Assembly (NCBI GenBank): GCA_016716635.1
Contig: JADJVZ010000014.1
Coordinates: forward strand, 434,001-498,000
From: Micropruina sp.
Lineage (GTDB): Bacteria; Actinomycetota; Actinomycetes; Propionibacteriales; Propionibacteriaceae
Direction of reading: 5' to 3'
DNA length: 64,000 nucleotides
The position numbers were made by a program, and so were the translations under genes. This document shows positions 51,244 to 57,596 of the stretch, one piece after another. The notes under the pieces were generated by a model that did not search any database, was not told the origin of the DNA, and was given only the letters and a program-made list of their open reading frames with translations. How positions within the stretch are numbered: position 1 is the first letter of the stretch; each line of letters starts with the position of its first letter.

Positions 51244-51818
51244 CGGCCCGCCGCGACGTCGTCCACGATCTTTTCCAGCGTGGCCGCCTTCGTCTCCCCC
51301 ACCACGCGCGCGGCAATGCGTCCCTGCGCGTCGATGATCAGGGTCGTGGGGATGGCGTTCGCGGGCAGCAACCCGTTGAACGCCAACAACAGGTGGCCGT
51401 CAGGGTCGTACAGGCTGGGGTACGTGACCCCGAACGCGCGGACGAACGCCTGCGGCGGCGCTTTGTCGAGGTCGCGGACGTTGATGCCGACGAAGGCCGC
51501 CTTCGATCCGACGGCCTTGGAGGCCGTCTCGAGGTCGACCGCTTCCTTCCGGCAGGGGGCACACCACGAACCCCAGACGTTGTACACGATGACTTTCCCG
51601 CTCACGTCCGCGCTGCTCCAGGCGGCCCCGTCGAGCGTCGTCCCGCTCAGGGTCGGGGCGGCGACCCGGGAGCTCACGGGAACCAGGGTGAGGCTGCCAT
51701 CCCCCGCGACGAAACCGTTGGTCGCGGTGGTGGACGAGCCGCAGGCAGCGAGCGTCAACAGACCCGCGACAACGGCGGACGCCCACGCGCGGCGAGAGAA
51801 CTTCCCAGAGATCGTCAC
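51240..51818 (-). CDS. TlpA/ResA-like thioredoxin lipoprotein
   Basis: This 192-aa protein receives electrons from CcdA and reduces apocytochrome c. GTG 51818 starts a lipoprotein signal (RRAWASAVVAGLLTLAAC) with lipobox LAAC. The thioredoxin site is VWGSWCAPCRKEAVDLE, and the cis-Pro is in PANAIPTTLIID. The start overlaps the stop of the upstream phosphatase gene (GTGA). Confidence 0.95.
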   Translation of the reverse strand: MTISGKFSRRAWASAVVAGLLTLAACGSSTTATNGFVAGDGSLTLVPVSSRVAAPTLSGTTLDGAAWSSADVSGKVIVYNVWGSWCAPCRKEAVDLETASKAVGSKAAFVGINVRDLDKAPPQAFVRAFGVTYPSLYDPDGHLLLAFNGLLPANAIPTTLIIDAQGRIAARVVGETKAATLEKIVDDVAAGR

Positions 51819-52456
51819 TGACCCGGACGCCACTTCTTCTTCTTGGGCGGCACCAGATCCCCCACAGGCTGGGCGTAGCTCACGCCCGCGATCTGACCGT
51901 CGACCACCACGAAGGATGTCACCGACGCCAAGGCACATTCCCGCTTGCCGGGGTGGTGGAACAACGGGCGCCCCTCGGTGCCACGTCGCAGCGTCCAAAT
52001 GGGCAGCTCGTGGCTGACCACGGCGGCTTGCCCGTCGCCAGCCGCCACCGCGGCGTCGAGGATGGCGGCACGCATCCGAGGCAAGATCGACGTGTACGGC
52101 TCCCCCCACGACGGCCGTAACGGGTTGCGAAACCACCACCAGTTGCGGGGGTTCAGCATGAATCCGGCGCTCATCGAGGGACGCGTGCCTTCGAAATGGT
52201 TGGCCGCTTCGATGATCCGCTCGTCGAGCACGACCTCAAGATCGGGGTGTTTCGCCGCGATCGGCGCCATCGTTTCTTGAGCCCGCTGCAAGGGGGAACT
52301 GCGCAGGTGCGTGAGCGGGACCTGCGCGAAATGCTCGCCCAAGCCCGCGGCCATGCGTTGGCCAAGCTCGGACAACCCAAAGCCCGGCAGGCGTCCATAG
52401 AGAATGCCCGTCGGGTTATGAACCTGCCCGTGCCGCACCACATGGACGACCGTCAT
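51815..52456 (-). CDS. Histidine phosphatase-family protein
   Basis: ATG 52456, with GGAGG 4 bp upstream, gives 213 aa. The RHG core is VVHVVRHGQVHNPTG, with LRSSPLQRAQETMAPIA and the second His in AAVVSHELPIWTLRRG. The family includes phosphoglycerate mutases and many other phosphatases. A homologue is the first gene of the same cytochrome c operon in mycobacteria, so its role may be in that pathway, but the substrate is unknown. Confidence 0.92.
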   Translation of the reverse strand: MTVVHVVRHGQVHNPTGILYGRLPGFGLSELGQRMAAGLGEHFAQVPLTHLRSSPLQRAQETMAPIAAKHPDLEVVLDERIIEAANHFEGTRPSMSAGFMLNPRNWWWFRNPLRPSWGEPYTSILPRMRAAILDAAVAAGDGQAAVVSHELPIWTLRRGTEGRPLFHHPGKRECALASVTSFVVVDGQIAGVSYAQPVGDLVPPKKKKWRPGQ

Positions 52457-52533
52457 GACACCTCCGCGTAGCTTCGTCGTCTCAGGATAGGTCACGACGT
52501 TGTGTGCCCCCGGAAGCACGGACCGACGCCGAG

Positions 52534-52564
52534 TTGACCCTCACGCAACGTGAGGGTTTAGCGT
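52534..52564 (+). promoter_or_regulatory. MerR-type promoter with a perfect dyad
   Basis: TTGACC (52534-52539) and TAGCGT (52559-52564) are spaced by 19 bp, longer than the optimal 17, as in MerR-activated promoters. Between and overlapping them is a perfect dyad CCCTCACG-CAA-CGTGAGGG (52538-52556). It lies ~28 bp before the HEAT-protein start. The MerR-HEAT regulator at 54.4-55.5 kb is the obvious candidate to bind it. Confidence 0.78.
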
Positions 52565-52591
52565 CCTGGAGCGTAAGGAGAAACCAACATC

Positions 52592-53338
52592 ATGACCACC
52601 ATTGACACCTTGACCCTCGCCACTGAGCTGACCAACCCCGATCGCAACGCACGCGCCGCGGCCGCGATGGAACTCGGCACCCGCCGCGACCTCTCCGCTG
52701 CGGAGGCCGTCGTCGCGCAACTGGCCGTCGAAGAGGACGCGTTCGTCCGCGAGAACCTCACCTGGGCGAGCGTCCAGTTGATCGAAGCTTCCTTGCCGCT
52801 GGTGATCGCCTTGCTTTCCAGCTCGGACGCCGGCGCGCGCCGCCAGGCCGCTCACGTGCTGAGCAAGGTGGGCGATCCGTCGCTGGTCCCCCACCTGCTC
52901 GGTGTCATCGCGGACGCGGATCCCGAGGTTGCCGTGAAGGCCTACCGCGCCGCTGCCAGCACCGGCCACCCGGACGTCGTGGCCCCGTTGGTGGCTCGCT
53001 TAGCTGAGGGCGACGGCGAACAGCGCGACGCTCTGACCAACGCCCTCAGCAGGCTCGGCGCCCTGGCCGTCCCCGCGCTCACCACCGCGCTCGACGACCC
53101 GGATGCCGACGTGCGGGCGCACGCCGCCGAGGCACTGGGGCACCTAGGAGCCCCGGACGCCCTTCCGGCAGCCTCCGCCCTCGCAGTCCTGGTGTCGGAT
53201 TCCGACGCCGAGGTGGCCCTCGCCGCCGTCATGGCCCTGGGCTCCCTGGGCGAGGAGGGCCAGGCCCCGCTGCAGGTTGTCGTCGCCAGCGACGGACCTC
53301 TTAGCGGGGTTGCGAAGCGGCTGCTTGCCGGTCGCTGA
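52592..53338 (+). CDS. HEAT-repeat protein
   Basis: This 248-aa soluble protein is built of about seven HEAT-like helical repeats, for example VRENLTWASVQLIEASLPLV, LVPHLLGVIADADPEVAVKA and DVRAHAAEALGHLGAPDALP. AAGGAG lies upstream of ATG 52592. HEAT arrays bind protein or nucleic acid partners. It is closely related to the C-terminal part of the MerR-HEAT regulator nearby (both have VRE-LTWA, AH-LSK-GD and P-V-A-KA in order). Its promoter has MerR-type architecture. A hairpin follows the gene. The function is unknown. Confidence 0.88.
   Translation: MTTIDTLTLATELTNPDRNARAAAAMELGTRRDLSAAEAVVAQLAVEEDAFVRENLTWASVQLIEASLPLVIALLSSSDAGARRQAAHVLSKVGDPSLVPHLLGVIADADPEVAVKAYRAAASTGHPDVVAPLVARLAEGDGEQRDALTNALSRLGALAVPALTTALDDPDADVRAHAAEALGHLGAPDALPAASALAVLVSDSDAEVALAAVMALGSLGEEGQAPLQVVVASDGPLSGVAKRLLAGR
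53265..53337 (+). repeat. 73-bp direct repeat, left copy (3' end of HEAT gene)
   Basis: This segment encodes PLQVVVASDGPLSGVAKRLL and the end of the HEAT protein. It matches 54348-54420 without gaps at 66 of 73 positions by my count. The two copies bracket the ~1-kb insert with two small genes. Confidence 0.85.
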
Positions 53339-53379
53339 GAAGCCGGGTCCCGAGCGCCCTCAAGGGTTGTCCCCTGAAC

Positions 53380-53410
53380 GGGGTTCCAGAGTTGCATCGA
53401 CTGGAACCCC
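53380..53410 (+). terminator. Hairpin after the HEAT gene
   Basis: GGGGTTCCAG (53380-53389) and CTGGAACCCC (53401-53410) are perfect 10-bp complements around an 11-nt loop, 42 bp after the HEAT stop. It lacks a T tract but fits a terminator that separates the HEAT gene from the insert genes. Confidence 0.6.
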
Positions 53411-53487
53411 GATCATGGTCACCCCATCGAACCGTGATGGGCCGCATTAGGGTAGAAACATGAAGAATAGAGAGGCCTGGGCTCTCC

Positions 53488-53736
53488 GTGACCACAGACC
53501 TAGAAGCTGGCGTAGGAGACTACGCACGCCAGCAGGACATCATCTCAACTGCCATTCATCACAAGTTGTGGGAGATGCCAAAGGTTAACTGGGGCACCAC
53601 CATCATTGTGGTGAATGCCTCGACTGACTTCAGCGCTGGAGTAAACCGAGTCACCATGGTGACTCCGGAGTCGTTAAAGAACGAGTTCTACCGTGAGACG
53701 GCGTCCCCTTCCCCTTCCACCTCTCCTTCGAGGTAG
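53488..53736 (+). CDS. Small protein with one LW repeat unit
   Basis: GTG 53488 begins an 82-aa protein. The core is STAIHHKLWEMPKVNWGTTI (Trp ~28), the helix-LW-G-strand unit found three times in the membrane protein at 17.7 kb. It is followed by VTPESLKNEFYRE, which aligns with the segment after the unit in the next gene. It has no membrane span and may be a truncated relative that lost its anchor, since the upstream frame has no good start. The C-terminus is Ser/Pro-rich. The DNA is visibly richer in A and T than its surroundings. It ends 4 bp before the next gene. Confidence 0.6.
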   Translation: MTTDLEAGVGDYARQQDIISTAIHHKLWEMPKVNWGTTIIVVNASTDFSAGVNRVTMVTPESLKNEFYRETASPSPSTSPSR

Positions 53737-53740
53737 TTCA

Positions 53741-54286
53741 ATGAATCCGAATACCCGCAACAGGGTGTCCGTGGTTGCGACAATCGTTTGGGTTGTCGCG
53801 ATGGCCTTGCTACTCACAGTCAATCTCTGGGCTCCAAAGCTCAGCAGGTTTATGTCCGGAACGCCAGACCCTACTCCGTCTGTGTCTCAGTCCCCGCTTG
53901 GGTTCACAGGGTTGCGCTTCGCCACCTTGGACGAGGTTGACAGCCTGCAAACAGAGATCTCGAACCTGCCCGGAGCGACCTACGCGATCATCAAGGTCCC
54001 GGCAAAGCGAACCAAATACTCTGACAACTCGGAAATCACTGTCCACACGACCTTTGCCCCTTCAACAGACACGTACCCGACGGACCAGATGAAGGCTTTA
54101 CGTACGACCATTGGCAAGATTCTGTGGGCGAAGGACTACGACATTGGGTACTCCAAGCTCAGCATTGCCGGTAGCGACGGAATCCTGATGGACATGGGCC
54201 CTCTGGACCGCTACAAACTCAATGGTGTCTACGGAACAGCCTCTCCGGAGGCCTCCTACGCAAAGGAGCACCCCTCAAAGGCTTAG
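53741..54286 (+). CDS. Small membrane-anchored protein with one LW repeat unit
   Basis: ATG 53741 has GAGG 7 bp upstream and gives 181 aa. One span (VVATIVWVVAMALLLTVNLW) is followed by an outer domain with strand SEITVHTTFAP, helix RTTIGKILWAKDYDIGYSKL (Trp ~129) and LDRYKLNGVYG. The first unit of the 17.7-kb protein aligns along this whole stretch (DTTIQVITGTTF, DTVETVIWRQHFDIGQFALS, TSRRDKL). I do not recognise a named family. Codon use and base composition differ from the neighbours, which suggests separate acquisition. Confidence 0.78.
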   Translation: MNPNTRNRVSVVATIVWVVAMALLLTVNLWAPKLSRFMSGTPDPTPSVSQSPLGFTGLRFATLDEVDSLQTEISNLPGATYAIIKVPAKRTKYSDNSEITVHTTFAPSTDTYPTDQMKALRTTIGKILWAKDYDIGYSKLSIAGSDGILMDMGPLDRYKLNGVYGTASPEASYAKEHPSKA

Positions 54287-54347
54287 CTTCCCCCTGGCTC
54301 GCTTAAAAAGTCAGTTCAGAGAGTTGAATTTCCCTGCCCCGGCATTC

Positions 54348-54420
54348 CCCCGCTGCGGGCTGTCATCGCCAGGAACGGACCCCTTAGCGGGGTTGCGAAG
54401 CGGCTGCTCGCCGGTCGCTG
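54348..54420 (+). pseudogene. Relic of a HEAT-gene 3' end (right copy of the direct repeat)
   Basis: In the sense of the HEAT gene this stretch reads PLRAVIARNGPLSGVAKRLL then AGR, and then runs on without the stop. It matches 53265-53337 at about 90%. It has no start and is only the last ~24 codons, so it is the remnant of a second HEAT copy. The final 12 codons of the leftward MerR-HEAT gene are read from its opposite strand. Confidence 0.75.
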
Positions 54421-55475
54421 TGCAGGCGCGTGGCGAGCACGCTCGTCCGCTCGTCGGGGTGGGAAACCGCCTCGGCGAGCGCGGCGTCCGCGGACTCCCC
54501 GGCGATGCCTCCGAGGGCCATGAGCGCCGCCATGCGGACCCCCGCGTTCTCGTCCCGGACGGCAGGCGCCAACGCCGAGACGCTGTCCGGTGACTGCAGG
54601 TAGCCGAGAACCTCGGCGGCCTGCTCACGCGCCAGCACCGACGGTGAGGCCAGCACGGCGGACACCGCCGCGACAACCGATTCCCCCAGAGGCGCCAAGG
54701 CGGTGGTCACCGCGTCCCGGACCAGCGGCTGGCCATGCCCGAGCGCGCCGACGAGGGCCGCCTGGGCTTCGGCACCTCCGAGACGTCCCAGCGCGAACGC
54801 GGCCTTCGCCGCCACTTCGGGCACGGGGTCGTTGAGAAGGGCGACCAGGGGCGTGACTGCGGCCCCATCACCCAGTTTCGAGAGCGCGTGCGCCATCTGC
54901 AGGCGGACAGCCGGGTCGCGGTGCCGCAGCCTGGCCAACAGCGGCCCGGTCGCCTCGCCCCCGTGCCGGACGACCGCCCACGTCAGCACCTCGCGGACGC
55001 CCGAGTTCGGATCATCGACCAGGCGCTCGACCAACGTCTCCACCGGGACGCTCGTCGGTGCCTCCAAGGCCGCCCTGAAGCGCACCGCCGCCTCGGGGTG
55101 GCGCAGCGACTCCGCGAGGGCGATCGCGGCGACGACGTCCTCCCAGCCGCTGGTCCCCCGCAGCCGGCGGAGCCGGAGCAGCAGTTCACGCTCGGCGTCC
55201 AACCGCTCCTGCACCACGGCGATGTGACGGTCCAACGCCTCCCCGGTGTCGAAACTCGGGTCGTCGAGGGCACGCCCGATCTCGTCCAGGCTCAACCCGA
55301 GCGACTTGAGGTGGGAGATCGCGAGCAGGCGACGCAGATCATCCTCGTCGTAGAGCCGGTAGTCCCCCACCCCGCGCTCGGACGGGACAAGGAGACCCAG
55401 CTCATCGTAATGCCGCAGGGCGCGGACGGTCAGGCCGGTGCGCCGAGCGACCTCGCCGATGCGGAGGGACTCCAT
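54384..55475 (-). CDS. MerR-family regulator with HEAT-repeat sensor domain
   Basis: This 363-aa protein begins with a MerR DNA-binding head (LRIGEVARRTGLTVRALRHY, DYRLYDEDDLRRLLAISHLK) and the dimerisation helix (ALDRHIAVVQERLDAERELL). It continues with ~230 residues of HEAT-like repeats in place of the usual short effector domain (VREVLTWAVVRHGGEATGPL, VRLQMAHALSKLGDGAAVTP). The HEAT part is paralogous to the separate HEAT protein at 52.6 kb. It likely controls the MerR-type promoter of that gene. The signal is unknown. The last residues (HSDRRAAASQPR) come from the antisense strand of a HEAT relic, so the natural C-terminus may have been changed. A GNAT gene lies 15 bp upstream. Confidence 0.88.
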   Translation of the reverse strand: MESLRIGEVARRTGLTVRALRHYDELGLLVPSERGVGDYRLYDEDDLRRLLAISHLKSLGLSLDEIGRALDDPSFDTGEALDRHIAVVQERLDAERELLLRLRRLRGTSGWEDVVAAIALAESLRHPEAAVRFRAALEAPTSVPVETLVERLVDDPNSGVREVLTWAVVRHGGEATGPLLARLRHRDPAVRLQMAHALSKLGDGAAVTPLVALLNDPVPEVAAKAAFALGRLGGAEAQAALVGALGHGQPLVRDAVTTALAPLGESVVAAVSAVLASPSVLAREQAAEVLGYLQSPDSVSALAPAVRDENAGVRMAALMALGGIAGESADAALAEAVSHPDERTSVLATRLHSDRRAAASQPR

Positions 55476-55490
55476 CGCCTCAGGCCCTCG

Positions 55491-55967
55491 TCACAACGCC
55501 GCCAGGGCGTGCAGGGCGTCGCCGCTGACGCGGAAGACGGTCCACTCGTCCATGGGTTCGGCGCCGAGCGCCTTGTAGAAGTCGATCGAGGGCGCATTCC
55601 AGTCGAGCACCCACCACTGGAACCGCGGCCAGTCGTTGGCGACGCACTTGCGTGCCAGGTCGATCAGGAGTGCCTTTCCCAACCCATGGCCCCGGTAAGC
55701 GGGTTCGACGAACAGATCCTCCAGGTAGAGACCGTGCTTGCCCGTCCAGGTCGAGAAGTTGAGGAACCACACGGCGATGCCGACTACGCGTCCGTCCACC
55801 TCGGCCACCTCGCAGAAGGCATTGGGGTGCCCGTCCGCCGGGAACAGAGCCGCCGCGAAATCATCCACCGTGGCCAGGACGGCATCGGGCACCTTCTCGT
55901 ACTCAGCCAGCGCTCGGACGAGCCGCAGCACATCAGGCAGATCGTCGGGGGTCGCGGCGCGGATCAT
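55491..55967 (-). CDS. GNAT-family N-acetyltransferase
   Basis: This 158-aa acetyltransferase resembles the diamine/small-molecule group: IRAATPDDLPDVLRLVRALA, EYEKVPDAV, YLEDLFVEPAYRGHGLGKAL (acetyl-CoA pyrophosphate loop) and VLDWNAPSIDFYKALGAEPM. The DLFVxPxxRGxGxGKAL stretch is the classic A motif. It precedes the MerR-HEAT gene by 15 bp and is probably co-transcribed with it. The substrate is unknown. Confidence 0.93.
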   Translation of the reverse strand: MIRAATPDDLPDVLRLVRALAEYEKVPDAVLATVDDFAAALFPADGHPNAFCEVAEVDGRVVGIAVWFLNFSTWTGKHGLYLEDLFVEPAYRGHGLGKALLIDLARKCVANDWPRFQWWVLDWNAPSIDFYKALGAEPMDEWTVFRVSGDALHALAAL

Positions 55968-56013
55968 GACCGCGACTCTACCCAGGACCCGCTTTCGGGG
56001 AAGCCCGGCCTGC

Positions 56014-56076
56014 TGACCGAAACAGGCCCGTCAGTGGCCTCCGCGGAGCTGACATCCACGCCGGCTCCTCACGGGG
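56014..56076 (+). repeat. Dispersed intergenic repeat, copy A
   Basis: The stretch starts with TGACCGAAACAGGCCCGTCA and includes GAGCTGACATCCACGCCGG and CTCCTCACGGG. It matches copy B (56228-56289, same strand) and copy C (46851-46911, opposite strand). It lies in the 579-bp gap upstream of the GNAT gene, which has no credible coding sequence. Confidence 0.78.
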
Positions 56077-56139
56077 CTGTCTTAGTCACGACCGCGGGGC
56101 GGGAGAGTGGGCATCTGGGTACCGCCTCCATGGCAGGTG

Positions 56140-56290
56140 TGCGGTTTCGGGGTGCCCCGCTGCCCATTGTTCGACGCCGTCCCCGCGCGTCAAGGGTTCA
56201 CCCCTCCCTCTGGTCAGTTCTCAATCGTGACCGAAACAGGCCCCTCATCGGCCTCCGTGGAGCTGACATCCACGCCGGCTCCTCACGGGC
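56140..56290 (+). repeat. Dispersed intergenic repeat, copy B (extended)
   Basis: The core at 56228-56289 repeats copy A. Upstream parts (GGGGTGCCCCGCTGCCCATT, GACGCCGTCCC and TCAAGGGTTCACCCCTCCC) match the flanks of copy C at 46.9-47.07 kb in the same order. The full unit is therefore ~150 bp. Shared motifs are conserved as DNA, and no ribosome-binding site supports translation. Confidence 0.75.
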
Positions 56291-56391
56291 ATGTTTCGGT
56301 CAGGTCCTCACAGCCAACAGGCCACAAGCCCATGGGAGCCCCCTTCGGCCACCGCCCCAGGCTCCCCCTTGGCCCACCCGCCCCCTCCCCG

Positions 56392-56459
56392 ACGTTGCTG
56401 GCGTTTGTGATCTTTGCTGGCGATATGTCGCCAGCAAAGATCACAAACGGCAGCAACGT
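56392..56459. repeat. Long palindrome with 32-nt arms
   Basis: The arms 56392-56423 and 56428-56459 are complementary with a single mismatch (at 56401) around a 4-nt loop (TATG). The inner arm half is GTGATCTTTGCTGGCGA, low in GC for this genome. Flanking genes both point left (azlD downstream side, GNAT upstream side). It may be an azlD terminator or a palindromic mobile element. Confidence 0.85.
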
Positions 56460-56546
56460 GAACAAAAGGGACAGGTGGGACGAGATTCCCGCCGCTAGTT
56501 CATGTTCACCGAGCCCGTGCACCCTGGGCCGCCAACTACGTCGCGC

Positions 56547-56861
56547 CTACGGCAGCCCAGCAGCCCGTCCGACGGCCGTGGCCACGGCGCCGGCCAGCAC
56601 CACCACGATGTAGGGCAGCTTGAACTTCAGGCACACCGCCCCCGCGGCGAGGCCGAGGAGCCGCGAATCCAGGGCAATCCGCTGCCCGGAGGCCACCGTG
56701 TTGGTGATGGTCAATGAGGCGAGCAAGCCCACCGTCAAGGCCCCCGCGAGGCGGGGCACGAAGGGGCGGTCCAGCACCGAGCGCGGCAACAGGTAGCCGG
56801 AGAGTTTGATGGCGAAAGCGGTCGCGCACGCCAGCAGGACCCACATCCACAGGTCGGTCAT
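56547..56861 (-). CDS. azlD: AzlD-family branched-chain amino acid export subunit
   Basis: This 104-aa protein has four hydrophobic spans (LWMWVLLACATAFAIKLSGY, LAGALTVGLLASLTITNTVA, LLGLAAGAVCLKFKLPYIVV) and the family features LPRSVLDRPFVPRL and KLPYIVVVLAGA. AzlD pairs with AzlC to export branched-chain amino acids. The ATG overlaps the azlC stop by 4 bp (ATGA). Confidence 0.93.
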   Translation of the reverse strand: MTDLWMWVLLACATAFAIKLSGYLLPRSVLDRPFVPRLAGALTVGLLASLTITNTVASGQRIALDSRLLGLAAGAVCLKFKLPYIVVVLAGAVATAVGRAAGLP

Positions 56862-57529
56862 GCCGGACGCCTCCGTTCTTGGAGGTACCAGACGCCCGCC
56901 GACACCAGCGCGGCCCCGATGATCGGGATACCTGGAGGCACGAGCGGGATGAACAAGATCGTGGCCGCCGCGGAGGCCACCGCCACGGCGATCGGATCGC
57001 GTCCCTGCAGCCGGGGCCAGAGCAGCCCCAGGAAGGCCGCCACCGCGGCACCGTCCAGCCCCCAGCGACCCGGGTTGCCGAGCGCGTTGCCGACCAGCGC
57101 CCCCACCAACGTGAACAGGTTCCACAGCAGGTAGACGCCGATGCCCGCCGCCCAGAAGCCGCGGCGTTCCTCGTCCGGGGTTTCCTGCGCGGTCGCTGTG
57201 GCCATCGACTCGTCGATCGTCAGTTGCGCCATCAGGGGCTTCATCAGCGTGGACGGACGCAGCATCGCGTCCAGCTGCATGGCGTAAACGCCGTTGCGGA
57301 CACCCAGCAAGGTCGCCGCCATGTAGGCGGCCGCCCCCGTGCCGCCTCCGGCGATGACGCCGATGAACGCGAATTGGGAGCCGCCGGTGAACATGAGCAG
57401 CGACAGGGCGCAGGTCTGGGCGACGGAGAGGCCGGCCGCGACCCCCAGAGCCCCGAACGAAATGCCGTACAGCCCGACCGCCGCAGCGATGGAGAGCCCC
57501 ATCCGAACGGCGGGAGTAAGGCGTGGCAC
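56858..57529 (-). CDS. azlC: AzlC-family branched-chain amino acid exporter
   Basis: This is the larger exporter subunit, with about seven spans (MGLSIAAAVGLYGISFGALG, TCALSLLMFTGGSQFAFIGV, WAAGIGVYLLWNLFTLVGAL). The family motif FTGGSQFAFIGVI and RNGVYAMQLDAM are present. Start is uncertain: GTG 57529 (VPRLTPAVRMGLSI) gives 223 aa and ATG 57502 (MGLSI) would be shorter; the frame stays open farther 5' but into the next gene. Confidence 0.92.
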   Translation of the reverse strand: MPRLTPAVRMGLSIAAAVGLYGISFGALGVAAGLSVAQTCALSLLMFTGGSQFAFIGVIAGGGTGAAAYMAATLLGVRNGVYAMQLDAMLRPSTLMKPLMAQLTIDESMATATAQETPDEERRGFWAAGIGVYLLWNLFTLVGALVGNALGNPGRWGLDGAAVAAFLGLLWPRLQGRDPIAVAVASAAATILFIPLVPPGIPIIGAALVSAGVWYLQERRRPA

Positions 57530-57596
57530 CCGGTCACGGTATCCGTCGGGCGCAGGTCCGAACAATCGGCCGTCGCGCGCCTCGGCCGCACCCCCG

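Noticed and set aside
54735..56498. A 587-codon plus-strand frame across the MerR-HEAT and GNAT genes
   Set aside because: It is antisense to two well-supported genes and has low-complexity Arg/Gln content. Its end only crosses the intergenic repeat by chance.
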